From Glutinoglossum americanum (lineage: Eukaryota > Ascomycota > Geoglossomycetes > Geoglossales > Geoglossaceae), in NCBI GenBank assembly GCA_020080175.1, contig JAGHQL010000044.1:87906-151905 (forward strand): a stretch of DNA of 64,000 bases, read 5' to 3'. The position numbers and the translations under genes were made by a program. Under the pieces are notes generated by a model. The model saw only the letters and a list, made by a program, of their open reading frames with translations, did no database searches and was not told the DNA's origin. The stretch's first letter is position 1, and each line of letters opens with the position of its first letter. This document shows, piece after piece, positions 1 to 12,519 of this stretch.

Positions 1-330
1 ATCTTTTAATACTCTATATATATATAAAAATCTCTTATTACTTGTTTTTTTCTTCTACTCTTTACTTTATTCACAATAATTAAAATATTAAATATTAAAT
101 AAAATAAAAGTATTGTAGTAGTTATTTCAATTTCTAAATTTGAATTTAACTAAAAATGATTTTAGTTATTTTAAAAATATAAAAGAGTTTTAATAGTAAT
201 ATTACTAAGTCTATAAAATAACAAAAAAGAAAAAACTCTCTAATCTTATTGAAGAAATAAAACCCTACCTTAAAGCTATTATTAAAGCCAGAGGTGCTGT
301 AACACCATATTAATTTAATATATTCTCTAC
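1..330. other. AT-rich non-genic stretch
   Basis: Very AT-rich sequence with no open frame of note. In composition it resembles the stretch at about 43,570-43,760 and the RIP-eroded islands further right, so it is probably the edge of a degraded repeat that continues off the left end. No gene or clear repeat border is visible. Confidence 0.5.
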
Positions 331-635
331 ATAAAATACGACTGATACAAACTTCGTTGTGACTGTTGTGGGCAGAGACTTTCGTCTACCCCCCAAATAC
401 TTCCGTAGACTAATTCGCTGTATTTGCAGTCGCTCAATGCTGTGCGTTCTGTTTGCTGCTCATGAACACTGCGGCCGTTGCCCATGACCGACCGCTGTCA
501 TGGGTCACGTGCTCCTCTACAACACCTTGTGGTCGCGAGGCGGCCTACTACTAGTGACAAATACCGGACTAAGGGGCAGGTTAAGAAGTATTCACTCAGC
601 GATAACTGGATATCTCCATCAACAAAGTGTCAGTA

Positions 636-1166
636 ATGTCTTCGAACGTATATCGAAACCTTGGTCGCGGTGGTGCGGGTAACTACTACAGCAAGACGGA
701 TATGGAGGACGTTGCCAAACGTATCCCGCAGGTAATACAGCCCCCAAGTAACTTTATTGTTGCCCCCACTGCCTCACTACACTCGAATAATGAGAGTTGC
801 CTGACCTAATATCAACTTGTAAAGGATCTCGAAGCGCAGAACTCTCCACGGGAAGCGGCTGCTGATGACACTCCCGCTACGCAAGAATACTCACACCTCG
901 GTCGGGGTGGCGCTGGAAATGTGGCTCTATCTGCTTTGATGGAAAAAGGAACGAGCTCCAGCTCCCAGCCCACTATGAAATCGAGCCAACCAAACCCGAT
1001 GAGCGGGCGAGGTGGAGCGGGAAACTACCGTGCAGAGCAGAAAACGCTCGAGAATGAGCGAGCAGAGGAGGAGGCAGAAGAGGCACGGCGTAGGGTTCAG
1101 GATGAGGTTAAGTTGGACGTCGAGAAGGGATTAATGCCGCCTCAGAAGGCATATATAGGGCAGTAG
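636..1166 (+). CDS. DUF3602 family protein with GRGGAGN repeats
   Basis: Two exons (636-731, 825-1166) joined across a 93-bp intron with a GTAATA donor give about 145 residues. The motif GRGGAGN occurs three times, near the N-terminus, at the start of exon 2 and in the middle. This spaced Gly-Arg-Gly-Gly motif defines the fungal DUF3602 family, whose function is not established. The C-terminal third is charged and helical (Glu/Arg-rich). The ATG at 636 is chosen because it is the first true ATG in frame. The frame reads open a few codons further upstream but has no ATG there. The short size and lack of a hydrophobic segment suggest a soluble, largely disordered protein. Family membership is seen in the motif; a role cannot be inferred. 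Confidence 0.8.
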
Positions 1167-1607
1167 GTGAATTAAACCTCTTGATTCGGCCGTTTCTTCG
1201 CATTTCCGATTGCAATCGCTATGAATCACATCCGCGGCTTTGCCCGCCATATTGCTTTCGTTTTACCCTATCCAATTTGGCTTACCTCGTCGCCTATGAC
1301 CACAACCACGTATCAGACCATATAGATGCCGCCCTCGTCTTGGGGGATGCCCCACCAGCCGTCGACTGCAAGTCCCTAGAGATGCATCGGCCCCCTTCTG
1401 TGTGGAGAACCACCTTTCTCCTGCCGATAAAGCGTGACAATCGATGATTAATCTATCGGTCTGTAACAAGGTGACATCGAGATAATCTCGCTAAGCAGAG
1501 TTGACCTGAACTCCATCGTAATCGCACCAGGGCATATACTTTCGATACTATGCGGATCCAGAGAGCTTGAAAACTGCCTTTGAGAAAGAAGCCCCTGGGC
1601 AGAACAT

Positions 1608-2362
1608 TCAGTCTAAATCCATTTCCTCCCCAAGGCCGACAACAAGTCTCTTGTTTTTTGCTGGCTTGACTGGTATCTTTATACTCGCCTTCTCCGCCAA
1701 CCCATCAAGCATCTCCTCGTCGACCTTTTCTGTGACGCTCGATTTCGGTAGCAAGTGTTCATTCTCAGCGACCAACTTCCTATTCGCAGCCCTTTCTCTT
1801 TCTTTATTACCAGCCATGCGGTTCTTGTAGAATACCCTCTCGCGCCGGCTGCGGATCTCAGATACTCGTTGCATAGCTTTCAGCGTTGTTGCGACCAAAT
1901 CCCGGTTGTAACGAACCGGGGTGTTTCGACGGGCTGCGAAAGTGAGAGTGGAGTCGACAACCATCTCTTTGCCAGCGGACTTGCGAAAGGCTTTGGTCCA
2001 TTTAAGCTATAAAGGAGTGAGACTAAAGGCTCAAAGATAATATTCTAGTTAATTATGCGAACCTTTCGAGGATTTCTCTTCATTTTAAACTGCTGGAACA
2101 GTAAGAATTTGTCCACCAATACCGGCAGGAGTGCTACACACATTCTTGTGGCATTTGCTTCTACAGAATCTGAAGAGTCGAGCATCGTTCCTCACGAAAG
2201 TGATACCTATTGTCATGATGTCAACATCAAGATACAACAAGCACCCGCATTGAGAAAACCTTTTGAAGGATAGCACGGTTGAGAGCAGAAGTAACAAGTC
2301 CCGATCCTAAAAAAACGTTAGTAAACGGACGCAAGAGCATTGAAGGCTTTTACACACCTCAT
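1608..2362 (-). CDS. RLP24: Ribosome biogenesis protein RLP24
   Basis: Five exons on the minus strand (2362-2358, 2306-2260, 2206-2142, 2089-2063, 2006-1608) splice to about 180 residues. The N-terminus has the L24e-type zinc ribbon (Cys6, Cys9, Cys32, Cys36) followed by the conserved [11 protein letters not shown] block. The next segment, [16 protein letters not shown], and then [20 protein letters not shown], are typical of RLP24 rather than ribosomal eL24. RLP24 is a placeholder for eL24 on pre-60S particles. It recruits and activates the AAA ATPase Drg1 and leaves in the cytoplasm. The first coding exon is only 5 nt (ATG plus AG), and exon 4 is 27 nt, so automated calls may miss both. Yeast Rlp24 is about 199 residues, so the length fits. 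The gene is head to head with PAM18. Confidence 0.93.
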
Positions 2363-2574
2363 TTTCAGGACAAAGAGGGATGAATAAAAATGGTAGCACC
2401 GGCGCTGCGAAATCTGTGTGGTGGCGTCGAAATGGAAACCGAGGTATGTATTGTACGCTGATGGCACTTGTGATCACGGTCCAGTGCTCTAAGAAAAAGT
2501 TTGTAACCGATCAAAATCTCCCGACACTTTGGCTGATCATCAATTGTTCGTAACCCGTCGTTGTCTCATCGAAC
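2363..2574. promoter_or_regulatory. Shared promoter region of RLP24 and PAM18
   Basis: These 212 bp separate the two start codons of divergent genes, so both promoters and both 5' leaders must lie here or overlap it. I see no clear TATA box. The assignment rests on gene orientation only. Confidence 0.45.
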
Positions 2575-3034
2575 ATGGCTTCTGTGGTTGCAATTGGTGT
2601 TGGGGTCGCTGCTGCAGCGTTTTTGGTACTTTATCATAAAATAGAAGTCGTTCAAAAGACACTTGGCTAACATCCTTTCCTACAGGGACGGGCAGGGCTG
2701 GTTGCTATGCGACGATATAGAGGGACAGCCGGCGCTCTAGGCAAGGCGTTTTACAAAGGTGGCTTCGAGCCAAGGATGAATAGAAGAGAGGCTGCTCTAA
2801 TCCTCCAGCTAAGGTATGGCGAGGTCGAGGATGTGATTCATTCCTCTATCAAATCCGCATCGCAAGTCAATTGCTAATGATGCCTATCATAGCGAGCGCA
2901 ATCTCACTAAAGAGAATATTAGAAAGAACCACAGACAGCTTATGCTCCTCAATCACCCGGACCGAGGCGGCAGTCCGTATCTCGCTACGAAAGTCAACGA
3001 AGCCAAGGAGTTTCTCGAAAAGAATCGCAATTAA
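2575..3034 (+). CDS. PAM18: Mitochondrial import motor J-protein PAM18/TIM14
   Basis: Three exons (2575-2625, 2686-2813, 2893-3034) give 106 residues. The N-terminal 17 residues form a hydrophobic membrane anchor ([17 protein letters not shown]). A Gly/Arg-rich linker and the [18 protein letters not shown] block follow, and then a J domain with HPD at residues 81-83. This is the architecture of Pam18 (Tim14), the inner-membrane J-protein that stimulates mtHsp70 at the TIM23 channel. Filamentous-fungal members of this family are short, about 105 residues, because they lack the long N-terminus of the yeast protein. The ATG opens directly on the membrane segment, as expected. Pam16, its partner, lacks the HPD motif, so the intact HPD supports Pam18. 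Confidence 0.94.
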
Positions 3035-4063
3035 GGCTTTCCATTTTTTGAGTATAGTGGTTTTGCATTTGCTTGCATAGCGTGGCGTTGTCAGTTGTAT
3101 GGTTCTCTCTCACCTCCCAACACACAGACGGTGCATCTTGTTTCAAACCAGTCTCAGTGCTCTCGATCGGACCAAGTGAAAACCAAGCATAGCTTTTTTC
3201 TGCCATATAGCTTCTGAACACTGGTATTCGAGCCTGAACCCGGCCTCTAAGAAGACCCAGAGAACAGTCAGGATTGGTGTCGTCTGTCTTCCCAGGCAGT
3301 TCTATGTCACATGAGAGCCTGCCAATTTTAGGCCAATAACAAGGTATGCTGTTCGTACGTACATACATGGTCTAGAGAATTTATGCAGCTCTCGTGTTCT
3401 AGAACGGATGTGATGGCGGCTGCTAGTGTAGATCTGTAATCTTGTCGATGCCCGACGTCAAGGTGCTATGTACTGTAGGAGATATCCCAGGATTCGATAA
3501 GCTTAACGAGAATCCTGCTTAAAGCATGAATGCATCTGTACCCGTGTCCGAGCTGTTAATAGACGTTTCAACTTGGACGCGTCATTCTATAGCTACCTGG
3601 GTGTCAAATTAGCCCAATGTATTTTCCGTTCGAAACCCAAGGATTTGCATTATGTAGGAGGAGGTGGCTCATTTACGCCGATGAATTCTTTCGGATTTCG
3701 ATGACTACTCGAGTCGCTTGTGATTATTAGCTGATAAAAAGGCGATCTTTGATTGATTGCTTGTTGAAGAGTTTAACTTAGACATGTCCAGTCCCTGGGA
3801 TCGCGCTGAATATTACGGGGCGATGCCGTAGGTCACCTCAGCTGTGTTCACTCAAAACTCCGACTCGCCGACTCCAGCTGGACTGCGACATCCATAAATC
3901 TTGGTGTATGCCAAATAACGGAACTGACGTTGCCGACCGGACGCTCTTCCTCTAGGCATTTGCGCTTAAGCTGAAAGCGTAGTGAGCGCGACAACTTTTG
4001 AGGGGCTCCCCTCACGTTCATAATTGTAGAGCCAAAGCCACTCGCACTCGATACCACTTGGTG
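3035..4063. other. Intergenic region before the Zn2Cys6 gene
   Basis: About 1 kb without a supported gene. The open frames on both strands are short and show no recognisable domain. It should hold the PAM18 terminator and the promoter of the transcription factor. I see no repeat in it. Confidence 0.5.
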
Positions 4064-7027
4064 ATGGATACTCCACAGTCGCAGCATCCTTCGCCTTTAC
4101 GGTCTCCGCCTCTGATGAATCCACCTCCACAAATCTTTGGTGGTTACACCTCTGATGGATCACCTATCCCGGCAACGCTCCCTGGTCCAATATTTCCACA
4201 TGGGCAAACATCGATGGGAAGCGACGACGGCCATAACGATCCAAAGAGACGTAGGATCGCGAGGGTAAGATAATAAAAGTCGTCAATGGAAGGCGCCCAG
4301 CCCATATACTAATGTGCTTCGTGTTGACAGGCATGTGATATGTGTCGGAAGAAGAAGATAAAGTGCGATGGGAAGATGCCAGCATGTACGCACTGTTTGA
4401 ACTACAAGACAGAGTGCGTTTTTACTCAGGTCGAAAAGAAGCGAAATCCTCCGAAGGGGTATGTAGTCTCTACGTGGAAACCCGAGTTCAAGTGCTGAGG
4501 TAAAAATCCTAGCGCAAAATATATTGAGGGTTTAGAAAATCGTCTTGGCCGAATGGAATCACTTCTTAGACTCTCTGGACTCCTTTCTGAGGAAGACGGT
4601 GATCTCGGCACTCTGGAAAAACGGCTTGCTGATAAACAGCAGAAAAGTGGTGGTACACCATCAAGACATTCTGCCAGGTCAATATCGGCTGTGAATCGTT
4701 CATCCTCGGAGTCTATACATAATTCACCCCCCCGGGATGGTGCTTTGACTCCAACAGAAAGTGCAGTGACATCTCCCGGTTCCCGCGAAGACCCAGAAGA
4801 GGAGGTTGAGGCACTTTCAGATATGATGTGCTCCCTTGTCACAAATAACTGTGGAGAAACCAGGTTTTATGGTACAGGCATTTCCAGCGCATCCACAAAT
4901 TTGCTCGAGCTAACGATATTTAGGTTCGTCTTCCGGGTTCTCTATATTTTCACCAAAGGGTATCCAGTGGGTAAACGAAAAGACTGGAGACACGTCCTTC
5001 CAAGAAATGATATCTTCAACATCCTCGCTGGATGACAGCAAGTGGGCGCACTGGAAACCAGAAATTTTCGGCGACTTATTCCAGCGCCGCATATTCAGAC
5101 CATTGCCACCCAAAGAAGAGGCCCTCTCTCTGCTAAAGGACTTCTTCGAGAATTTCAACTGCATATTCCCTCTCTTTCACCAGCCGACCTTCATGCATCT
5201 CGTCGACAAACACTATTCTGCGGATCCATTTGAGGGATCCGGTTGGTGGGCTAGCTTAAATATTGCCCTTGCTATTGCTCATCGTTTACGAGTAATGAGT
5301 AATCTTGTACCGCAAGAAGAAGACCAGAAGGCCTGGGGCTACTTGAAGAATGCCCTTGGTGTAATGACTGAGTTGACAATGCGCAACACTGATCTGCTTA
5401 GTGTCCAGGCCTTACTTGGAATGGTTTGTTCACTCCTATCCACGATGTGAGGGCCATGCTAAACGATAGATATTAGGCCCTTTTCCTACAAGGAACCCCC
5501 AACCCTCAGCCTTCTTTTTTTCTTGTGGCAGCTGCAATCAGAATCTCTCATTCAATTGGACTCCATAAGAAAGGCTCAGGTTTCAATCTAAACCCGGAGG
5601 AGCTGGAACAGCGCAAGCGTGTGTTTTGGATTGCTTATATGGTTGATAAAGAGTACGTGCCGGCCTCCTCAAACCATGACTAACTTAGCCAGGTGCTAAA
5701 ACGAGCATAGTATCTGCTTGCGCTCAGGCCGACCACCTGCTCAGGATGATGATGACATGAACGTCGAATTACCTAGCGAGGACCCCGAGGATAACATTGG
5801 AAACATCCCGCTTGCGGATGGGAAGGGTAAGGTCAACATTTTCAGGCTCATGGCACGTTTTGCAATCATCGAGAGCAGGGTCTATAAATTACTATATTCG
5901 ACAAAGGCTGCAAAACAGAGTGACGGTGAGCTTCTCAATACTATTGGCGAACTTGACCGTGAGCTCGAAGATTGGAAAGACAGCATACCAATTGATTTCC
6001 GGCCCGAGCATGAGATCAGGGCGGCACACACTCCACTTGTGCTTCATATCGTTGTTCTTCACTTTGCATACTATAACTGCCTTACTACGATTCACCGTAT
6101 GTCGATTCATCACGGGTATTGGACGAGCAGATTATCAAATTACGCAATCCAGGGGTTGAATGCGCGACCCCTCAACCCTCGGGTGTTTTCTTCTGCTGCT
6201 CTCTGTGTATCGGCTGCCCGAGCATCGATTCACCTGATTAAATATATCCCGCAAGGAGATTATGCATGTGTCTGGTAAGAGTGTCTCTAACTCACGCTGT
6301 AAACTTAAGCTTACTTGCATAGGCTAATCGTCTACTATCCTGTTTCGGCACTCGTCACGCTCTTCGCAAACATTCTCCAGAACCCACATGACACCAGGGC
6401 ACGATCCGACATTAAACTAATGAATCTTGTGGTCAATTTCTTATCCATGCTCACCTCGGATGAGGAACATGGTAGCGTCCGAAGGATGCTTGGTATATGC
6501 GCCGAATTTGAGAGGATAGCCAAGGTTGTGTTAGACAGGTCAGACAAAGAATCCTCGTCAAGGAGGAAACGGAAAACTCACGACGATGAGGCGAGAGCCT
6601 ATCAAACTCCTGCCCCGGACCCAAATCCCTCGCCCCCTCGGCCAGCTAATTCTACCAACGTGTTTTCCACCCCTGGGATAAATGCACAATTAAACATGCA
6701 GGTTGGGCAACCACCACTCCAGTCTAGTAACGGTGAACTGACACGACAATTTCGCAGACTTTCGATCCCTCATTTGCCTTCTCTCCGAGTGGAGAGATCC
6801 CCTGGATACCTGAATATGCCTCTAGCGACCCAAAGCCTAATCTCTCCGGTTTAGGTCAATTCGTAGATACACAAACTACATACCCTGAGCTAAATTCGCC
6901 CATCAATTTGGCATCTTTCCAGCAGCCATTTGTCCCCCAGGACTTGTGGCAAATGCCCATGACACTAGAGTGGGACTGGGCTGAGATGAGTTCCGGCCTC
7001 CCATCGTTTGATGTTCAGTATGGGTAG
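4064..7027 (+). CDS. Zn2Cys6 transcription factor with fungal-specific domain
   Basis: Eight exons (4064-4264, 4331-4458, 4513-4871, 4924-5423, 5477-5652, 5711-6274, 6323-6701, 6758-7027) sum to an open frame of 858 residues. Cysteines 69, 72, 79, 86, 89 and 96 form the CX2CX6CX6CX2CX6C binuclear zinc cluster, preceded by a KRRRIAR basic patch and followed by the [13 protein letters not shown] dimerisation helix. The middle region is the fungal-specific transcription factor domain (middle homology region), with the landmarks [50 protein letters not shown]. The last exon ends in an acidic, aromatic segment (about [15 protein letters not shown]), probably an activation region. An intron at 6702-6757 must be removed to reach this tail. 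Without it the frame stops at 6854. The target pathway is not identifiable from sequence. Confidence 0.92.
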
Positions 7028-7614
7028 TAGTATGCTGGTGCACCCTAAGGTCATTTTGATGCATTTCACATCCGAATGTACTTTAGGCAGGAAGGCACTT
7101 GATAGAAGTTGGTGGATATGGAGGGAGTTTTGTTTGCGGAATGTATTTAGGCGCTTTAAGGTTATATTCATGACAAAGATAGCACCAGTTTAGCACAATT
7201 GGAATCAACGAGTACTCATCTCCATTATATAAATGGTAGACTCCTTTGTGTTGCAAGATGATCAACCTGATCGGGTGCAAAAGCGGCGAAGTCTAAACTC
7301 CTCCATTTGGTAAGCAACTTTGAACGGCTATCCCAGAATTTCTAATCATTGAATCCCGAGCCCCGGATGTACTTACATACACACATGTCCTTACAATCCA
7401 CTCTTCATTCGTAGCGGAGCAGCAAGCACCGATTGCTCCCTCATTGCTGCTCTAATTCAGCCTATTCCTTCATTAAAATTTCCCATTTGTTGCGACACAA
7501 ACCCCGAATGAAGTTCTCGCCACGAAAATTCCCTTGCAAAACTTCGCCAGACGCACTCCCACCTACCCACCCGCAAGCTCTCCATTCAAGCCGGACAAGC
7601 CGTATCAAATTATC

Positions 7615-10401
7615 ATGACCAATTTGTTGCGGCGTTCAAGCAGCCTTGCCCGGTGGTCCAAATCCGCCTACGAGGGCACCGTAATATCGAAGACCCGTTT
7701 ACCGTGCACACCATTATCCCGAGCCTCGTGGCTAATCGAGCTAAGAAGGCGGTCATACGCCACCGCCAATAGCGGTGAGCCTAGGGGTGGAAAGGACAAG
7801 GGAGATGCCAGGGTGAAGCAAGGTGACGATGGGTTAGCTAGCAACAAACGGAACTCTCTGTCGGAGAGCAGGCCTAGTATCGAAACACCTGGGCTTGGGA
7901 ATACACCACGCACTAAAGATGCTGAATCACAGGGGAGTGGGGATAAGATCAAGCTTAGCCCGGCGGAAGAAAAAAGTATCGGTGAACTTCTAGAGAACTT
8001 GAAGCAAGGTCTTCCAGCTAGCCAAGGAAAGGCCTTGGACTTAGCTTTTCAAGCTATCAAGAGGGACGGCATTCCGAAGGAGATCATGGAGATCATAAAG
8101 AACGTCAAGCAGGGCCAACCCATGGATCTTTTTACCGCTGCAAAGCTCGTACGGATAACTTCGCAATTAGCACACAATACTAGGGAGTCACACATGGTTG
8201 GATCTGATCAGTCGTCAATGAACGAGCAACTCCATAGGGCATCTCAGCCGGACAACCAAGATAGTCAACCACCGCCACCTCCTCCGCCTAAAGGCAAACC
8301 CAACACACAGAAGAAAGGCGATAAGAAGGGGGAGGTGCCTCTCTATGATATATCACTATGGGTAGCCGCATTTATCCTCTACCTTATCTATCTTTCTCCT
8401 GGTGCTTCAGACCATTCGAGGGAAATTACATGGCAAGAGTTCCGGACAACTTTCTTCGACAAAGGCTTGGTAGAAAAGCTCACAGTTGTTAACCGCGGCC
8501 GGGTGCGAGTTGACCTTCACAAGGAAGCTACGGCTCAGATGTACCCTGACTCGCCAGCAACAAAAGGAAACCTCCACTATTACTTTAGCATCGGATCTGT
8601 CGAGGCATTCGAGAGGAGATTAGACGATGCACAGAGAGAGCTTGGTATTCCTAGCTCGGAGAGGATACCGGTTGCTTACACAGATGAAATATCCTGGGCG
8701 GGAACCCTCCTATCGTTCGGGCCAACCCTATTGCTTATTTCATCTGTATTCTGGCTCTCTCGGCGCGCCTCTAGCGGTGCAGGGAGTCAAAGCGGTATCT
8801 TCGGCATTGGAAAAAGTCGGGCTAAAATGTTCAACCATGAGTCTGATGTCAAAGTCAAGTTCAAGGACGTTGCAGGTATGGATGAGGCGAAAGCAGAGAT
8901 TATGGAGTTTGTTAGCTTCTTGAAGGATCCTGGTCCATATCAGAGGCTTGGAGCTAAGATTCCACGGGGTGCGATTCTTTCCGGTCCACCGGGTACGGGC
9001 AAGACTTTACTCGCAAAAGCAACCGCCGGAGAATCTCAGGTACCATTTTTCAGCGTGAGCGGTTCTGAGTTCGTTGAGATGTTTGTCGGCGTGGGCCCTT
9101 CAAGGGTGAGAGACCTCTTCGCAAAAGCGAGAAAAAATACGCCATGCATCATCTTCATCGACGAGATCGACGCAATAGGGAAGTCACGAGCGAAACAAAA
9201 TTTTGGTGGAGGGAATGATGAAAGAGAGAGCACACTGAACCAAATTCTAACGGAGATGGATGGATTTAATACATCGGAACAAGTCGTTGTGCTTGCAGGA
9301 ACAAACAGACCGGACGTCCTAGACAAAGCTCTAATGCGACCAGGCCGGTTTGACCGCCACATAACTATCGACAGGCCAACAATGGAGGGACGAAAACAGA
9401 TATTCCTTGTTCACTTGAAGAAGATTGTAACTGGGGAGGACATGGAATTTCTAACGGGGAGGCTTGCAGCTCTCACTCCAGGTTTCTCCGGCGCAGACAT
9501 CGCAAATTGTGTCAATGAAGCTGCTCTAATTGGTATGTTCTCTCATAACCCCCTTTGAGAAAGGCTTTGGCTGACCAGCGCTAGCTGCCCGGGGGAGTGC
9601 GGATAAGGTTGAGATGTGCCACTTTGAACAGGCTATTGAACGTGTGATCGGCGGCCTGGAAAAGAGGTCACTTGTTCTCAGCCCAGAAGAAAAGAAAACG
9701 GTGGCTTATCACGAAGCCGGTCACGCTGTGTGTGGATGGTTCTTCAAATGGGCTGACCCTCTGCTAAAAGTCTCTATCATCCCGCGAGGACAGGGTGCCC
9801 TGGGTTATGCCCAATACTTACCCTCCGGCGACACGTATTTAATGAATGTGAACCAATTGATGGATCGCATGGCCATGACACTGGGAGGTCGAGTCTCAGA
9901 AGAACTCCATTTCGATACTGTCACCAGTGGCGCTAGCGACGATTTTAACAAAGTGACCCGCATGGCAACAGCCATGGTCACTAAATGGGGGATGTCGAAT
10001 AAAGTCGGATATCTTTACTTTGAAGAGGAAGACCAAAAGCTTCATAAGCCGTTCAGCGAAGAAACTGCCAAGACTATTGATTCTGAGGTTCGAAGAATAG
10101 TAGACGAGGCCTACAAGCAGTGCAGAGAGCTTCTCGTCGAGAAAAAGAAGGAAGTCGGCATCGTAGCAGAGGAGTTACTGAGTAAAGAGGTGCTGTCACG
10201 GGATGATATGGTAAGGTTGCTAGGGAAGAGGCCTTTTGACGAGAATAAAGAATTTTCAAAATTCTTCGAGGGTCAACCCAAGAGCGCTCCACCGCCTTTC
10301 GAATCCGAACAGGTAAATTGCCTAAATTAAACTTTTTATTCTAGATATCTGACCGTTATCTCCAGACCGACAGCCCTCCTGAGATGCCCTCTCCTATTTG
10401 A
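7615..10401 (+). CDS. AFG3: Mitochondrial m-AAA protease subunit, AFG3 type
   Basis: Three exons (7615-9532, 9585-10312, 10366-10401) give 893 residues. The first 50 are rich in Arg and Ser with almost no acids, as in a mitochondrial presequence. A Pro-rich linker and two membrane spans (near residues 245-260 and 370-385) precede the AAA module with Walker A GPPGTGKT (about residue 457), Walker [10 protein letters not shown] (about 510) and a second region of homology. The M41 protease domain has the zinc site HEAGH at about 682-686. The wording around the protease site ([41 protein letters not shown]) matches Afg3 better than Yta12. The hexameric protease acts on the matrix side of the inner membrane, degrading misfolded proteins and processing bL32m. 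The ATG at 7615 is the first in frame; an upstream TTG extends the frame but lacks a start. Confidence 0.93.
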
Positions 10402-10930
10402 CCAGCATGCAATCCTAACCCACTACATTGACGGCACCCATCAGGGAAAATATTAGCCCGGAGGAGAAAGCTACTCTTCAAATTTCTAAGAGCTCACTTT
10501 CCTCAAGAATCGACCACCTCTCACTCCTCAACATTGTATTATTGCATGTATTATACAGAATGAGCAGGCTATAGAGCGAATCATCTTACTAAAGTTGTAT
10601 CTTACTCGACTTTATAGGGGAAAAAATAATTGACAAGTTCAAATGGTAGTTGCTTGCAATACCAGCTGGTCTTTATATTATTTCGCAACAGAGCTTTCAG
10701 GTCGTCCCAACAATTTTTGATGTCATAGCCTAACAATATTCCATATACTCCGTATAACACAACACGCAAACCCCACGTAAGTGCTAGGTCCATCAAATAA
10801 GACGGCCATTACTATGCCTCTAGTAGTATAATTCTAATCTACTTGCGTTGAAAAGCCACTTCCTCAGAGGTATAAACTGCCATCAATATTAGTGCGACAT
10901 CCCCTATCCCACCTATCAGCCATCATTCCG
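10402..10930. other. Intergenic region between convergent genes
   Basis: AFG3 and the DUF1295 gene converge on this stretch, so it should contain both terminators. The open frames are short and have no recognisable content. No repeat is apparent. Confidence 0.5.
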
Positions 10931-12283
10931 CTAACTCTTCTCTTTAATAGGGTCTTTCGCCACATCGGCCATAGACTTCACGACATCCTCCTTTGTCTGG
11001 CCAGTGAAATTTCCTGGAGCGCTTGTACCTAATTTTGGTAAGAACATCCCAACCCGACGTTGGTACTCTGCATATTCAGGGTACTTTTCGGAGGAGATCG
11101 ACTCTGTAAACCAAGTTGAAGCCTGGAAGAGGATAATATAAGAGAGGGCGCCAACTATAGTCCAGTTATATAGTGTCCCGGTCACTATACATGTCCATTG
11201 GTACATGGTGGCCCAGATAACTAAGTAGTTAGTCAGCGGTCGAAGCAACACGGCAACGCGCCAAAGCAATTTCACCTTGTTCCGCGGCAAAATTTGGATG
11301 GCGGCTCCAGGACCAAAGTCCCGTGACAACGAAACCTCGATCGAGGTCTTCCTGCTCGAACCCCGTAGGAACCTTGGCCGTCTTTAGATATCCCTTTTTC
11401 GCTTGCTGGAACCCTTTTCGACCAGTGTCAGTCGCTTCCCTCTATCCCCATCACCGGTGACGTGAGGGACTTACTCCACTGCTGTTGGTCAGCAGACCAT
11501 TCAAAAAGCACCAATCCAGTCAAAACCCGTGAGAATATGATATCTATTAACCCCATCCCAGCTATCTTGGAGGTGAGAAGAAGGATGTAAGTCGGTGCTG
11601 TGATCAAGAATAGGAGAACCTAATCACTATTAGAGATGGGGTTTTTTGGGTGGGGGTGGCGTTTGGCTGCCTACACTCTGCGCCAGGGAGATAAACAGGA
11701 CATTAAAAATAAAAAACGCCGTCGGGCTAATCTTCGAACGCAGATAGGCCCTGTACGCAAGGTTAGAGGGTGGTGGACATAATAGTTCAAAATGTCGTTT
11801 TGCTCCTACCAACGATAATCCTCCGAACCCCTTGAGTACCCTCCTTTCCTCCAGTAGTTGAATGTCAAACGGACCTGCAACTATCAATAAGGGTACTAGG
11901 CGCTCTATCTTAATTATACCTACGCCCCATATAATACTGAATACAAGAAGAGTATTTAGTCTTACTGTAGGCATACCCTGCAGGTAGGCCCATAGAGCAT
12001 AGTGTGCATTATACACTGCGGGCAAGATGCTCCACATGCGGTCCACTTGCGAGTAGTTTCTATTAACCTCAGAAACGAGCAAAAAAATGGGGAAGAGAAA
12101 GAGTGAAAAGGCAAAGGCGGATATTAAGGGATTTGTCAATAGGTAGAGGTCCTTCATCAGTTGCGGATCTGCCCATGCCCCTACTAGCTGTAGTGAGAAT
12201 GACCGGAGCTGTGGAATAAATGGTGCAACCGTCTTAGAAAAGTCGGCACAGTCAGCAAGAGTGTGGACCATCGGGAGAGCCAT
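10931..12283 (-). CDS. DUF1295 (steroid 5-alpha-reductase-like) membrane protein
   Basis: Six minus-strand exons (12283-11924, 11874-11810, 11750-11675, 11619-11475, 11413-11276, 11220-10931) join into 357 residues. After splicing the text reads through the DUF1295 landmarks: VDRMWSILP in the first third, then RLTFNYWRKGGYSRGSEDYRW, FNVLFISLAQS, and the NADPH-side motif LWSWSRHPNFAAEQ followed by FQASTWFTE and YPEYAEYQRRVG. DUF1295 proteins share the fold of steroid 5-alpha reductases and isoprenylcysteine methyltransferases, with about six membrane spans. The substrate of fungal members is not known. The family call rests on these motifs. The exon borders were chosen to keep them in frame and all have GT...AG ends. 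The gene is divergent from TOP3. Confidence 0.88.
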
Positions 12284-12519
12284 GGTAACGTTTCGTCAAT
12301 CGTAATGGTGGTTGTTTTCGAACAATAGAAGGACGTTGAAATAGCATATGCCCGCACTAGCCAGCATAGGTTAGGTGCCGCGGTACATTGCATGGGGTTT
12401 TCCCTCATGTCATCATCGTAGCAGAGCCGCCAGTATACAAGCTATACCCACTCTTAGCCTATCCTCACATCAAACCCGATAGTAGGCTGCATATTTCATG
12501 CATTCCAGATATTTACAAC
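12284..12519. promoter_or_regulatory. Shared promoter region of the DUF1295 gene and TOP3
   Basis: The 236 bp between the divergent start codons must hold both promoters. No specific box is claimed. The inference is from orientation and spacing alone. Confidence 0.4.
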
